The notes: generated by a model from the sequence alone, not told the origin. A DNA stretch of 64,000 bases from an uncultured Lachnospiraceae bacterium (GCA_910576975.1 CAJTJY010000006.1:55468-119467); one strand, 5' to 3'; counted from the first letter of the stretch, positions 23,587 to 33,446 are shown. Numbers and translations are program-made.

Positions 23587-24206
23587 ATCGTTTCATTTCC
23601 TTGCTGTTTGTTATCTGGAACATCATTAGGCATAGAGCCATCATTTTCTCGCCCGCCAAAATCCCTGCTGCCTCCCATCGGGGATATCACTGTAACCGTT
23701 TTTGCACTTCCATCGTCTGCAAATGTCACCATGATCACATCTCCTTTCACAATGTCAGAGCTGCTGATTTCTTCTGTCGTTCCAGGATCGTCTGTCGCTC
23801 CATTCTCGATTCCGCCTGGACCTCCCCTCATATCCTGACGTTGAAATAACGTTTCCTTTGTCAATGGGATCTCTTGCTCTTCCCCTGTCAAATCCAAGAT
23901 AGAACGCAATTCCCCTGACTCTGCCTGCGGCATTTGTCTTCCGTTTGCTTTTTGATCTGTCAAGTCATCCTGGTCTGGCTTTTCTGGCGCTTCCCCATCG
24001 GGCTGTTCCATTTTCTTTCTATTTCCTACTTTTATACTAACGGCGTTTTCCGACATTTGACTGACCTCGCCATACACCGCATCTGTGTTTTGCTCTCCTG
24101 CTGCCAAAGTTTCTAAACTTTCCCCTAGCTCTTTATTCCCGCATCCATTAAATAACGACAGCCCCAAAGCCCCGCTAAGCAACAACGCCACATATTTTCT
24201 TTTCAT
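23583..24206 (-). CDS. Lipoprotein of the MacAB-like exporter operon
   Basis: 207 residues from the ATG at 24204-24206. Lipobox LFNGC after a hydrophobic segment (YVALLLSGALGLSLFNGC) predicts a surface lipoprotein. Contains ELRSILDLTGEEQEIPLTKETLF and DIVKGDVIMVTFADDGSAKTVTVISP, a small beta-domain also seen in proteins beside MacA-like adaptors. The C-terminus ends in the MITE-like repeat. Probably an accessory component of the same exporter. Confidence 0.65.
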   Translation of the reverse strand: MKRKYVALLLSGALGLSLFNGCGNKELGESLETLAAGEQNTDAVYGEVSQMSENAVSIKVGNRKKMEQPDGEAPEKPDQDDLTDQKANGRQMPQAESGELRSILDLTGEEQEIPLTKETLFQRQDMRGGPGGIENGATDDPGTTEEISSSDIVKGDVIMVTFADDGSAKTVTVISPMGGSRDFGGRENDGSMPNDVPDNKQQGNETI

Positions 24207-24325
24207 AAGCTTCGATTTCCTTTCTTCATACACTGTTTATCATCTGCGCCCAGTATAATCGTGAAACTTTAAACGAAGCTTAAATTTTGTATGAACATTC
24301 CGTGAAAAAACGCTCCTCACACGCC

Positions 24326-25726
24326 CTACACCTGAAAACCAAAGAATTCCCTGGTATTATAATAGCACAAGTCTTTTACCATCCGCTCAAGCTGCGCCCT
24401 GTCATCAGGATATTGCCCGCTCTCGACCCATTCTCCAATCAGCTCGCAGAGCACCCGGCGGAAATATTCATGCCTGGTGTAGCTTAAAAAAGACCTAGAA
24501 TCGGTGAGCATCCCCACAAACCTGCCAAGCACCCCATTGGCAGCAAGCTCCGTAAGCTGGGCACGCATCCCTGGCCTGCTGTCATTAAACCACCATGCGC
24601 TTCCCTGCTGGATTCTGCCTGGTACTCCGCCTCCCTGAAAACATGCCATGATAGTGGCAATCGCCGTATTGTCTGAAGGGTTTAGAGAATATAAAATCAT
24701 CTTGGGAAGTTTGCCATGTTCCGCAAATGCATTCAACAGAGGCGCCAGATTTTCGACTCCTGAGCGACTATTCACTGCGTCATATCCCGTATCCGGGCCA
24801 AGGACTGCAAACTGAGGCTTATTATTATTGCGCAGACATCCAAAATGAAGCTGCATCACCCAATCAAGCTCTGCATATCTTTTAGCACATGAAATGGTAA
24901 CAAACGTCTTATAAGCGTCCGCCTTTGATTTCTCGGGAAATTCTCCCCGCATTGCCGCTGTAAAAGCTTGCTGCGCCTGCTTTAAGTCTGGGGCTTGATA
25001 CATGCAATAATCCAGCCCGTGATCTGCACACAAGCATCCATGAGCCTCAAAATAATCCATTCTCTGATAAAGAGCCTTTCTCACATCTTCCACACATTGA
25101 ATCGCAAATCCGCACACTTCAGATAACCTTTTGATGTATGCCGCAAACCCTGGCTTATCAATATTGATACTCTGATCTGGGCGGAATGCCGGAAAAACTT
25201 TCGCCTCCATGGCCTGATCTTTGGCAATGATCTCATGCCACTTCAAATCGTCCGCCGGATCGTCCGTGGTACACAATGCCTTGACGTCAAACTGCTTTAG
25301 AAATTTCCTTGCGGAACAATCTTTTAGTTTCTCTCTGCACTGATCAAAAATATCGTCCGCCGTCTCCAAAGCGAGCTGTCTTGTAATCCCAAAAGCACGC
25401 TGCAGTTCCAGATGGCTCCAGTGATAAATTGGATTTCCGATCAGCTGAGGCATCGTCTTGGCAAAAGCGCGGAATTTCTCCCGGTCATCTGCGCGCCCGG
25501 TTACTTGCTCCTCGGGCACGCCCGCAGCGCGCATCACCCGCCATTTATAATGATCGCCTCCCAGCCACAACTGCGTCAGATTATCAAACTTGCGGTCTTG
25601 CGCTATATCTTGCGGATTGATGTGGCAGTGATAGTCAATAATCGGCAGCGGCTTGGCTGCCTCATAATACAATCTCCTTGCCGTGTCTGTGGACAGCAGG
25701 AAATCCTGATCCATGAATTGTCTCAT
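24326..25726 (-). CDS. uxaC: Glucuronate isomerase
   Basis: Converts D-glucuronate to D-fructuronate (and galacturonate to tagaturonate). 466 residues, the usual UxaC length, from the ATG at 25724-25726, which overlaps the uxuA stop by ATGA. Signature parts include PLPIIDYHCHINPQDIAQDR near the N-terminus, LCTTDDPADDLKWH, and GMLTDSRSFLSYTRHEYFRR near the C-terminus. Last gene of the hexuronate operon. Confidence 0.95.
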   Translation of the reverse strand: MRQFMDQDFLLSTDTARRLYYEAAKPLPIIDYHCHINPQDIAQDRKFDNLTQLWLGGDHYKWRVMRAAGVPEEQVTGRADDREKFRAFAKTMPQLIGNPIYHWSHLELQRAFGITRQLALETADDIFDQCREKLKDCSARKFLKQFDVKALCTTDDPADDLKWHEIIAKDQAMEAKVFPAFRPDQSINIDKPGFAAYIKRLSEVCGFAIQCVEDVRKALYQRMDYFEAHGCLCADHGLDYCMYQAPDLKQAQQAFTAAMRGEFPEKSKADAYKTFVTISCAKRYAELDWVMQLHFGCLRNNNKPQFAVLGPDTGYDAVNSRSGVENLAPLLNAFAEHGKLPKMILYSLNPSDNTAIATIMACFQGGGVPGRIQQGSAWWFNDSRPGMRAQLTELAANGVLGRFVGMLTDSRSFLSYTRHEYFRRVLCELIGEWVESGQYPDDRAQLERMVKDLCYYNTREFFGFQV

Positions 25727-26808
25727 TTCGTACTCTTGTCCGCCTTTCCTTCCAGCTTTTCCAGCATATCCCAGCAGCCCCACAGATACATGATTCCCAT
25801 GGCGCGGTCATAAAGCCCATAACCTGGCCTGCACGTCTCTCCCCAGATGTGACGTCCATGGTCTGGGCGCACATAACCTGTATATCCGCAGTCATGATAC
25901 GCTTTCATGATTTCAAGAATGCCCGTATCGCCGTCGCAATCCCTATGGGAGGCCTCGGTAAAATCGCCGTTTGGATAATGGCGCACGTTGCGAATATGCG
26001 CAAAGGCAATGCGGTCACAATGCGCACGGACAATCTCTGACACATTGTTCCTTTGGTTTGCTCCCAGTGAGCCAGAACAAAGGCAAAGGCAATTGTGCTC
26101 GTCATCCACCATGCGCAGCAGCTTTCCAATCGAATCTTTATCACAAAGCAGGCGCGGCAGTCCGAAAATATCCCAAGGCGGATCGTCCTGGTGAATCGCC
26201 ATTTTGATTCCTGTCTCATGGCAAACTGGCATAAGCGCCTCTAGAAAATATTTGAGATTTTCCCACAATTTTTCCTTTGTCACAGTCTTATAAGCCTCAA
26301 AAAGCTGATCCAGCTTCGCCATCCGCTCGGGCTCCCAGCCTGGGAATGTCATGCCATGCAGATTCTTTAAGATGTAATCCGCCATCTCTTTATAATCGTC
26401 CTGGATCTTATTCTTCTCATAAAACAAGGCGGTGGAACCGTCCTCTAGCGGATGAAACAAATCTGTCCTCGTCCAGTCAAAAATCGGCATAAAATTATAG
26501 GTGACTACCTTGACCCCGAATTTTGCCAAGTTGCGCAGCGTCGCCTTATAGTTTTCGATATATTGATCTCTGGAAGGAAGCCCTATTTTAATATCATCAT
26601 GCACATTGACGCTTTCTACCACGTCCATATGAAATCCAGCGCCCTCGATGCGGCGGCGCACTTGCTCTATCTCCTGTTCTTCCCAAATCTCTCCTGCCTG
26701 CTTGTCATGCAGCGCCCAGACAAGCCCTGTCACTCCCGGAATCTGCTTAATCATCTCCGGAGTGATGCTGTCATTGCCTTCTCCGTACCAGCGGAATGTC
26801 ATTTCCAT
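25723..26808 (-). CDS. uxuA: Mannonate dehydratase
   Basis: Dehydrates D-mannonate to 2-keto-3-deoxygluconate. 361 residues. MEMTFRWYGEGNDSITPEMIKQIPGVTG is the UxuA start; MAIHQDDPPWDIFGLPRL, CLCSGSLGAN and FAHIRNV with the metal-binding His/Cys residues, and YVRPDHGRHIWGE complete the family pattern. Coupled to uxaC. The mannonate oxidoreductase (uxuB) and KDG kinase/aldolase are not in the window. Confidence 0.95.
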   Translation of the reverse strand: MEMTFRWYGEGNDSITPEMIKQIPGVTGLVWALHDKQAGEIWEEQEIEQVRRRIEGAGFHMDVVESVNVHDDIKIGLPSRDQYIENYKATLRNLAKFGVKVVTYNFMPIFDWTRTDLFHPLEDGSTALFYEKNKIQDDYKEMADYILKNLHGMTFPGWEPERMAKLDQLFEAYKTVTKEKLWENLKYFLEALMPVCHETGIKMAIHQDDPPWDIFGLPRLLCDKDSIGKLLRMVDDEHNCLCLCSGSLGANQRNNVSEIVRAHCDRIAFAHIRNVRHYPNGDFTEASHRDCDGDTGILEIMKAYHDCGYTGYVRPDHGRHIWGETCRPGYGLYDRAMGIMYLWGCWDMLEKLEGKADKSTK

Positions 26809-26826
26809 GTCGTTTTCCTTGCCTCC

Positions 26827-28602
26827 TTATATATGCGTATCAAATAAGCCGCAGAATGCGCCGATTGGATCTGTTCCCACAAAAGCCTTCTCCCCAGACA
26901 TTAGCTTCTCAACCAGCACATCCAAGGTTGCTGGCTTACTGTCGTAAGCATTAATATACGTTCTCGCCTGCGGTATGTCTGCCAGCACATAAGGGTATTG
27001 CGTGCTGATGACAAGAACCGGAAGTTCAAAGACATACCATGGAATCTCCCCGCCGCCTTTGGTCATCCCAAATGCAGGACGCGCCACAGGCTGAAATCCT
27101 CCTGCAATATCCACCAGCGTGATGATAAGATCTTGATTTTCACGAAATTCCTTGATCGGCGTTTTTTCTGCAAAATAAAGATTGATGTCTGCCTTCTCCC
27201 CTGCTTCTATTTTTTTCACCATGTCGTCGATGGGACTTTCATAAATAAAAGCGTCAAATCCTTTTTCTATCAGCTTGTCCCGCAGCCGCTCTGCTGGCGT
27301 CTCCTTGCCTTTTCCTAGCAAAGAAGCCAGCCCCGGGGCAGACAATCCTTTTACATATACGATCATAATCCGCTTATAACGCTCCGGCGTCATCGGCAGC
27401 ACATCCTTGTCCTTGTATTTCACCAGCGTGAGCGCCTTTTGCGATATTTCTTTTTGCATCGCAACGTGAGCGTCGCAGCCGATAATGCTCTTTATCTGCT
27501 CTTTTGGCATCATCAATTCATTTTTTGCCTTTTTATGAAGCCCCATGTGCGCTTTCAGGGCAAGAATACGGCGAAGCGCGTCATCCAGGCGTTCTTCCGT
27601 GATCCGTCCGTCCAAATACCCCTGCTTCATGCTGGCGAAATCTTCCTCCATCTCATTAAAGAACAAGAACATATCCACGCCTGCGGCAATTGCTGCCGGA
27701 AGCATGTCGCTGCGCTTCATGCGGCAGGTCAGACCCACCATATGGGAGGCGTCCGTCAAAATCAAGCCGTTAAATCCAAGCTTGCTGCGCAGCAGTCCCT
27801 GAATCAATTCCGGCGATAACGTAGCCGGCATCATCTCGTCATCGGTAAGCTTGGGGTTGAAATGTCTTGCATAGGCTGGCTGCATAATGTGCCCTGCCAT
27901 TATGGCGTCGAGTCCATTGTCAATCAGGTTTTTGTAAACCATGCCAAACGTTGCATCCCACTCCTCACAGCTCATGGTATTGACGCTGTTTGCCACATGC
28001 TGGTCACGAAAGTCAAGCCCATCTCCTGGAAAATGCTTTGCAGCGCAGCAGAATCCCGGATTTGCATGGGCCCCATCCATATATGCTTTTGTCATGGCGG
28101 CTACTTGTGCCGGATCATTTCCATAAGTTCGAAGCCCCACGACCGGATTTTCCCAGTTATACATAATGTCGCTGACTGGGGCAAATGAAAGATTGCAGCC
28201 GATGGCGGCCGCCTCTTTGTTCGCCATATATCCAAGCTGGTAGGCATAATCCGTATTTCCCGTTGCGCCGATCTTCGTCTGGCTTGCAATGGAAGTTCCG
28301 TCGACACATGCGCCGTCGCCGCCGTTTTCCGTGTTGCAGGCGATAATCAAAGGGATCTTGCTGTTCTCCTGCAAAATGCGGTTCTGTTCATAAACCTCTT
28401 CTGCCGTTCCCGGATTATAGCGTATGCCCCCGATATGATAATCATTGACTGTCATTTTCAAATACGCCTCTTCACGGCTGGCTCCCATATTAAAAAACAA
28501 TTGTCCGATCTTCTCATCCACCGTCATGCCGGCAATGACGTCCTCGACCCATTTACAATCTTCCTCTGTCAGATGAAATGGCTTTTCTTTCATATTTACC
28601 AT
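26827..28602 (-). CDS. Glycoside hydrolase family 3 protein
   Basis: 591 residues, cytoplasmic (no signal peptide). FAPVSDIMYN, AAKHFPGDGLDFRDQHVANS (KHFPGDG, the GH3 substrate-binding motif with the His seen in NagZ-like enzymes) and GLILTDASHMVGLT (nucleophile Asp in TDA) define GH3. The C-terminal 200 residues form the second alpha/beta domain. It may remove a terminal beta-linked sugar from glucuronide-containing oligosaccharides; sugar specificity cannot be read here. ATG after GGAGG. Confidence 0.85.
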   Translation of the reverse strand: MVNMKEKPFHLTEEDCKWVEDVIAGMTVDEKIGQLFFNMGASREEAYLKMTVNDYHIGGIRYNPGTAEEVYEQNRILQENSKIPLIIACNTENGGDGACVDGTSIASQTKIGATGNTDYAYQLGYMANKEAAAIGCNLSFAPVSDIMYNWENPVVGLRTYGNDPAQVAAMTKAYMDGAHANPGFCCAAKHFPGDGLDFRDQHVANSVNTMSCEEWDATFGMVYKNLIDNGLDAIMAGHIMQPAYARHFNPKLTDDEMMPATLSPELIQGLLRSKLGFNGLILTDASHMVGLTCRMKRSDMLPAAIAAGVDMFLFFNEMEEDFASMKQGYLDGRITEERLDDALRRILALKAHMGLHKKAKNELMMPKEQIKSIIGCDAHVAMQKEISQKALTLVKYKDKDVLPMTPERYKRIMIVYVKGLSAPGLASLLGKGKETPAERLRDKLIEKGFDAFIYESPIDDMVKKIEAGEKADINLYFAEKTPIKEFRENQDLIITLVDIAGGFQPVARPAFGMTKGGGEIPWYVFELPVLVISTQYPYVLADIPQARTYINAYDSKPATLDVLVEKLMSGEKAFVGTDPIGAFCGLFDTHI

Positions 28603-28618
28603 GCGTACATTCCTCCTG

Positions 28619-29464
28619 CTATTTAAAATTGTCTAAAAACTGCTGGCGCTTCTTCTGCTGATATCCCTGCCCGAAGCTTCCGTCCAAAAGGCGCGCCATT
28701 CCCTGTTCTTTGAGCTCTTCCCAGCTCTCTGCCTCTTTTCCTGCAAGAATCGGATAATAATATACCCCGTTTTCTTCTGCCGCATGCAAGTCACCCATGG
28801 CGTCCCCGCACATCACCGTCTTTTGAGGATCATAGCCATAGGACAACAATTTCTCAATACACGCCGTCTTGGAACCGGAATCCTGTGCCAGTACAAGGTC
28901 TGTATGCGCAAGAAGCCCGCAGCGCTGCCATTCTTCCATCACCGCACCCCGATTTGCACTAGAGACCACTGCTACATCTGCATATTGGCGCGCAAAGGCA
29001 AGGGCTTTTTCCACGTTGCGAAACGGCTTTTTGACCTGTTCTGGAAGCTCTGTAATCATTTCATTGACCATGTTGCTCCATGCCAAAGCTTTTTTGAGGC
29101 TGACGGCGCCAGGATTTCTGTCAATTGCTTCCTGAAGGGAATCATTAGACAATTCCGTCGTAGTTTCCACCCATTGATTCAGCAGATCTAAATCTGCAAT
29201 TTCACAATATTGTTGATTGATTTCCTGCAAAGCGATCGATAACCCCTGAAAGCGGTTGACGCCGCGGGTCCTGGTGTAGAGATTAATCTGATTCCATCTT
29301 TCTAATATCTTCTGCTTCCATGGCTCCAAGTGCCACTGTCTTACCATGCATGGCCCAAAACACCGGATATGCTTGAATCCCATGGTATCCATGGCGCAGC
29401 CGTCACTGTCAACACAGAGCAAATATTCTTTTTTCTTGTGATAATTTGAAAACGTTGACTCCAT
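28619..29464 (-). CDS. HAD-superfamily hydrolase
   Basis: 281 residues from the ATG at 29462-29464. Motif I LLCVDSDGCAMDTM (nucleophile Asp and acid/base Asp), motif II VVSSANRG, motif IV MCGDAMGDLHAAEENG. Phosphatase of the beta-phosphoglucomutase/phosphoglycolate type. In a sugar-degradation operon it probably dephosphorylates a sugar phosphate or clears a dead-end metabolite; substrate unknown. Confidence 0.8.
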   Translation of the reverse strand: MESTFSNYHKKKEYLLCVDSDGCAMDTMGFKHIRCFGPCMVRQWHLEPWKQKILERWNQINLYTRTRGVNRFQGLSIALQEINQQYCEIADLDLLNQWVETTTELSNDSLQEAIDRNPGAVSLKKALAWSNMVNEMITELPEQVKKPFRNVEKALAFARQYADVAVVSSANRGAVMEEWQRCGLLAHTDLVLAQDSGSKTACIEKLLSYGYDPQKTVMCGDAMGDLHAAEENGVYYYPILAGKEAESWEELKEQGMARLLDGSFGQGYQQKKRQQFLDNFK

Positions 29465-29474
29465 TTTTCCTCGG

Positions 29475-31742
29475 TCACTCCTTGTCAATCTGCGTCAGCT
29501 TTGCATTGATAGATTCCAAAAATCCTTCTGGAAGAGTTTCGCCTGCCAGATCCATCATGCCTTCCGGTGTCATTTTTTTGATCATGTCCCACATGCCGGC
29601 GCCGGGCTTTAGCTCAAAATTAGTGGCGAGCTTTACCGCCTTGCTGACCACGGCCAATGCCTTGGGGCTGGTCGCCAGCTCTTCCATCGTGCAGCGCACA
29701 TTCCATCTTCCTTTGGGAAACTCCATGGGCGCCTCTAGATCCAAATGCCCCACTGTGGTAAACCAGTTGGCGACCCCTTCCCTGCGTTGATTTACTTCGG
29801 GCAGAACATAAATTTCAGGCTCTTTTTTCACTTTTTCCAAACTCATAACGTCCTTGGCTTCCCCGGCAACAGCCAGCAAATGATTCCTTCCATCCTCCAG
29901 CGCAACCGTAAACACAAATACTTTGTTCCCTTCTTTCTCCTCTGCCAGCTTCCCATTTAAATACAAAGAAACCTTGGGCTGGTTCGAATACACCCGGATT
30001 TTTGTAGTATCTCCTGCGCGTTGCGCATAGCGCTTGCCGCAGAGGTGTACCATCGGCTTCTTGCTCCAATATGCCTGATAAATATAGTAACTGTCTTTCT
30101 TCGTCTTACGATCCATGGTCACCAGCCCTTTGTTGTTTCGCCCGGCAACTCCTCCTTCTTTGCGTGCGGCACAGCCGAAGTCAAACATGTTCCATACATG
30201 GGAAGACCAAATCCAGGGACGTTCCTCAAGCACTTTCGCCATATGTTCATGATACAGCGCCTGATACTCTTCTGAATAATCCTTGCAGGCAGGTTCTGGC
30301 CCATGATATGTGATGATTCCTTCACAGCCATATTCGCTGACTCCCAGACAGAGACTTGGGTGCAGCTCATGAAATTTATCCAGCCATTGCCCGTTATCTT
30401 CCATTTTTCCTCCATACCAGCCAAAATAATGGTTATAGCTAATGACGTCTGTAATATGATGCATCGGGCTCTCCATGGGCGTCATGGTAACATGGGCAAT
30501 GGCCGTAAGACGGGTAGGATCCAGCCTCTTTGCCAACCGGTTCAATTCTCTGTGATTTTCTACCAACTGCTCAGAAATGCCGCCGATCAGGATTTCGTTG
30601 GAAATGCCCCAAAAGCAGATCGAAGGATGATTGTAATTTTGTATAATCAGCTCTTTTAACTGAGAGATGCAGTTTTGATGCGCTTGCGGATCCTGGTTAA
30701 ATACAGAGATAAACGGAATCTCTGCCCACACGACAAATCCCATCTCATCACAGGCATCATAAAATTCCTGTGCATGTTGATAATGGGCCAGCCGAATCGT
30801 ATTCGCACCCAGTTCTTTGATCAGCTTTGCATCCCGGTAGTGATCTTCTTTGGTCAGCGCATTTCCCTGATAAAGCAGATCCTGATGACGGCTTACGCCC
30901 CGCAACGGCGTTTCCCTGCCATTGATAATAAATCCCTGTTCTGGATCGCAGGAAAAAGAACGCACGCCTGCTCTGACAGACACTTGATCATAACTCTCAT
31001 TTCTGCGCTGCAAAATTGCTGTCACGGTATAGAGATAGGGATGATTGATGTCCCATAGTTCCGCCTCCGGCACATGCAGCACGATAGCCGAGTCGTCTGC
31101 CGGACGGCATCCATACGCCACCTCTTTCCCCTGCATATCCTCAATCGAATATAACACCGTAAAATTCTCATCTGCCCCCGCCGCATATGCTTTGATATGA
31201 AAATCTGCCCCGCCGCATCCGCAAGGCTTGGGCGTTACCATAAGTCCCGACCCTCCATAATAATCCAAGTCAAAATGTGCATCCGGCACGCAGATTAGAT
31301 TGACGCCCCGGTAAAGTCCTCCATAAAATGTAAAGTCTGCAGACTGCGGATAGACGCTTTCTTTATACTCGTTGGAACAATTGATTACCAGCAAATTTTT
31401 ATGATTGTTATTTAAATGCTCTGTTACATCTGCCCGAAATATGGAATATCCTCCCTCGTGACATGCAACCTTTTCCCCATTGATATAAACGGACGCCTGC
31501 TGACCTGCCGCCAATATTTCCACATACGCTCTGCCTTTTCCAAGAGGCTGCTTTGGCGTCTCAAACTCTCGAACATACCAGTAACTTCCTCTGTCATAAT
31601 CGCCCTTTCCATCCATGCCGTCCACTGCATTCCAGGTATGTGGAAGCGTCACGTCCTGCCAATCCTTCGGATAACGCTCCACCAGCCCTACATTCTGTTT
31701 TTTGAATTTCCACCCTTGATTCAGATTAATGACCTGTCTCAT
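29475..31742 (-). CDS. Glycoside hydrolase family 2 (beta-galactosidase/beta-glucuronidase type)
   Basis: 755 residues. Sugar-binding domain start INLNQGWKFKKQNVG, then the TIM-barrel motifs GVSRHQD, RLAHYQHAQEFYDACDEMG, acid/base FWGISNEI, ISYNHYFGWYGG and nucleophile SEYGCEG. The C-terminal region carries GH2 accessory domains (IRVYSNQPKVSLYLNGK). No signal peptide. Sharing an operon with uxaC/uxuA makes a beta-glucuronidase role attractive, but beta-galactosidase is possible. The MITE-like element at 31766 forms its upstream region. Confidence 0.85.
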   Translation of the reverse strand: MRQVINLNQGWKFKKQNVGLVERYPKDWQDVTLPHTWNAVDGMDGKGDYDRGSYWYVREFETPKQPLGKGRAYVEILAAGQQASVYINGEKVACHEGGYSIFRADVTEHLNNNHKNLLVINCSNEYKESVYPQSADFTFYGGLYRGVNLICVPDAHFDLDYYGGSGLMVTPKPCGCGGADFHIKAYAAGADENFTVLYSIEDMQGKEVAYGCRPADDSAIVLHVPEAELWDINHPYLYTVTAILQRRNESYDQVSVRAGVRSFSCDPEQGFIINGRETPLRGVSRHQDLLYQGNALTKEDHYRDAKLIKELGANTIRLAHYQHAQEFYDACDEMGFVVWAEIPFISVFNQDPQAHQNCISQLKELIIQNYNHPSICFWGISNEILIGGISEQLVENHRELNRLAKRLDPTRLTAIAHVTMTPMESPMHHITDVISYNHYFGWYGGKMEDNGQWLDKFHELHPSLCLGVSEYGCEGIITYHGPEPACKDYSEEYQALYHEHMAKVLEERPWIWSSHVWNMFDFGCAARKEGGVAGRNNKGLVTMDRKTKKDSYYIYQAYWSKKPMVHLCGKRYAQRAGDTTKIRVYSNQPKVSLYLNGKLAEEKEGNKVFVFTVALEDGRNHLLAVAGEAKDVMSLEKVKKEPEIYVLPEVNQRREGVANWFTTVGHLDLEAPMEFPKGRWNVRCTMEELATSPKALAVVSKAVKLATNFELKPGAGMWDMIKKMTPEGMMDLAGETLPEGFLESINAKLTQIDKE

Positions 31743-31765
31743 ATTTTTTCATTTTTCCTCCATTT

Positions 31766-31933
31766 CTATAGAATGCACTCTCGAAATCTCCCTTATACCT
31801 GCTTTTATGGTTGATTTTCCGCCAAATGCACACATTTTTCATCAACATGCCATTCAGGCGCGTCTCATAAATCTGTGCACATCTGAAAAAAATCTTCTCG
31901 CAAAATTAGGCACAAAGAGAATCCAAAAATAGA
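31766..31933. repeat. Palindromic MITE-like element, family 2 copy A
   Basis: 168 bp, directly upstream of the GH2 gene. Begins TATAGAATGCACTCTCGAAA and aligns over its whole length with the reverse complement of copy B (32834-33006): shared ATACCTGCTTTTA, CCAAATGCACACA, TTTCATCAA, GTCTCATAAAT/GCCTCATAAAT and AATCTTCTC segments. The distal terminal repeat is degraded. From its end to 32179 (about 245 bp) I see only A/T-rich DNA without a supported gene. Confidence 0.75.
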
Positions 31934-32179
31934 TTGGATTTATTGCTGCGGTTCTGAATTATCGCATGCTTATTGTCTGAAGCATTTTAGAACCGGGGTA
32001 ATACATATTATTTTATTTGTGTGGAAATTTACAGAAATTATACAGATAAAAAAGAATCTTAAGATCATTTTTCTACAGGCTTTTTGACTCCCTGTTCCAA
32101 CAGAAAAGAGCTGTTACAAAACAACTGCCCGATACAAGATATTTAAATAAATTCGTAGATGTAATTCGTGAACAAACGT

Positions 32180-32812
32180 TCAGAGCTGTTCCATGGGCAG
32201 TTCCTGCCAGACAGACTGTGTTTCTTTCTGCATACATGCAGAAATCCAGTATGCCCCCACTTTGCGCTGTTCAAAGAATCCCGGCTCACTGCAGGCAATT
32301 TTCCGCCCCTCCGGGAACGCCTGCACCACAAAGGACGCCTCTTTGACAGGAAATCGCATCCCTTCCCCGGTCATTTTAATGTAGCTTTCTTTCAAAGTCC
32401 AAAGCTGAAAAAAACGTTCCTGATCGATGTCTGATTCCGCATACATAACATTCCCCTCTTCCCGCCTCATAATATAAGCTATCTCCTGCTCTTTGCAGCA
32501 GCGCTTCAGCACTGGGAATCCCACCTTGCGGATCCGCTCAGCGTCCACGCCTATATTTACGTCTGAAACTGCACAGGCTACCAGGCCTTCCGTATTGGTG
32601 ATATTGAAATAAATTTTCCCTGAACCATTCCAAATTGGCTTGCCATGAGCAGCAGGCATCACAAATCTTCTGTCAAATGTCACGCCAAAACCCATCCGAA
32701 ATCCATAGGCTAATATCCGGTCTGCCAGTTCTCTTTGATATCTTTTATATGCTCTGGGTGATTCTCCTTTTTTTGAGCAGAACGCATAATATATCTTTGT
32801 CTTATTCTTCAT
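32180..32812 (-). CDS. Sfp-type 4'-phosphopantetheinyl transferase
   Basis: Transfers phosphopantetheine from CoA to a serine of carrier proteins. 210 residues from the ATG at 32810-32812 (AGGAGA 10 nt upstream). KPIWNGSGKIYFNITNTEG, GVDAERI (88-94, Mg-binding Asp/Glu) and FFQLWTLKESYIKMTGEGM (WTLKES 138-143) are the three PPTase core motifs. It stands alone between two MITE-like copies. The partner could be AcpP of the FASII operon or a carrier protein elsewhere. Confidence 0.85.
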   Translation of the reverse strand: MKNKTKIYYAFCSKKGESPRAYKRYQRELADRILAYGFRMGFGVTFDRRFVMPAAHGKPIWNGSGKIYFNITNTEGLVACAVSDVNIGVDAERIRKVGFPVLKRCCKEQEIAYIMRREEGNVMYAESDIDQERFFQLWTLKESYIKMTGEGMRFPVKEASFVVQAFPEGRKIACSEPGFFEQRKVGAYWISACMQKETQSVWQELPMEQL

Positions 32813-32833
32813 ATGCCCTGATTCTCCTGGTTC

Positions 32834-33006
32834 TATAAAATGTACTCTCAAAATCTCTTTATGCCTGATTTTGAGAGAAGATTTTTTGTCAAATGCATAC
32901 TAATTTATGAGGCGTACCTAGATGGCACTTTGATGAAATTTGTGTGCATTTGGCGAAAAAGCAGCCGTAAAAGCAGGTATTAGGGATATTCCGAAAGTAC
33001 ATAAAA
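32834..33006. repeat. Palindromic MITE-like element, family 2 copy B
   Basis: 173 bp with intact terminal inverted repeats: TATAAAATGTACTCTCAAAA at the left and ATATTCCGAAAGTACATAAA at the right. The internal sequence is itself an imperfect palindrome (ATGCCTGATTTT...AAAAGCAGGTATT; TCAAATGCATAC...GTGTGCATTTGG). No coding capacity. It abuts the PPTase ribosome binding site, so it may supply leader or promoter sequence. Confidence 0.8.
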
Positions 33007-33011
33007 TAAAA

Positions 33012-33041
33012 GCGCCTTCCCACAATTCTGTGAAAAGACGC
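33012..33041 (-). terminator. Terminator of tRNA-Thr
   Basis: On the minus strand a 12-bp stem with G-T wobbles (GCGTCTTTTCAC/GTGGGAAGGCGC) is followed by TTTTATTTT, starting 9 bp after the tRNA end. Confidence 0.65.
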
Positions 33042-33049
33042 CCTTGCTC

Positions 33050-33122
33050 AGCCAAAGAAGGGACTCGAACCCTCGACCTACGCATTACGAATGCGACGCG
33101 CTACCAACTGCGCCACTTTGGC
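33050..33122 (-). tRNA. tRNA-Thr (anticodon CGT)
   Basis: 73-nt cloverleaf on the minus strand: acceptor GCCAAAG/CTTTGGC, D arm GCGC-AGTTGGTA-GCGC, anticodon loop TTCGTAA (anticodon CGT, reads ACG), T arm GAGGG-TTCGAGT-CCCTT. The CCA end is not encoded. The first anticodon-stem pair is T-T. Confidence 0.93.
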
Positions 33123-33245
33123 ACGGATATCAACAAATCCTTAATCATTATATCTGCTTTGCGCTAATTTTGCAAGTCTTTTTTTACATTTTTTCAAAAA
33201 AATATATTTTCAAATCAAATACCCACTCAAAATCTGCTTCTCATC

Positions 33246-33446
33246 TCAATTGCCATAAAATGATTGCACGTCAAGACCTGATTTCGTCTTCTGTTTTATT
33301 TCAACAGATGCTGCATACTCCGAATCTTTCACCCATCTGAGCAAATACACCTGCAGATCATAAGAATTACCGCAAATCTCTACCCGCTTATCAGCGAAAT
33401 TTCTCATTTTAGATTCCTCGCTTCTATATGGCATAAGGTTAATCAT
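33246..33446 (-). CDS. Small ORF 2 downstream of the ATPase (66 aa)
   Basis: ATG at 33444-33446 overlaps the stop of the upstream small ORF (ATGA). Reads MINLMPYRSEESKMRNFADK, then RVEICGNSYDLQVYLLRWVK. No separate ribosome binding site, so it is translationally coupled or the 3' half of one gene split by a frameshift. No family recognised. It ends 124 bp before tRNA-Thr. Confidence 0.5.
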   Translation of the reverse strand: MINLMPYRSEESKMRNFADKRVEICGNSYDLQVYLLRWVKDSEYAASVEIKQKTKSGLDVQSFYGN

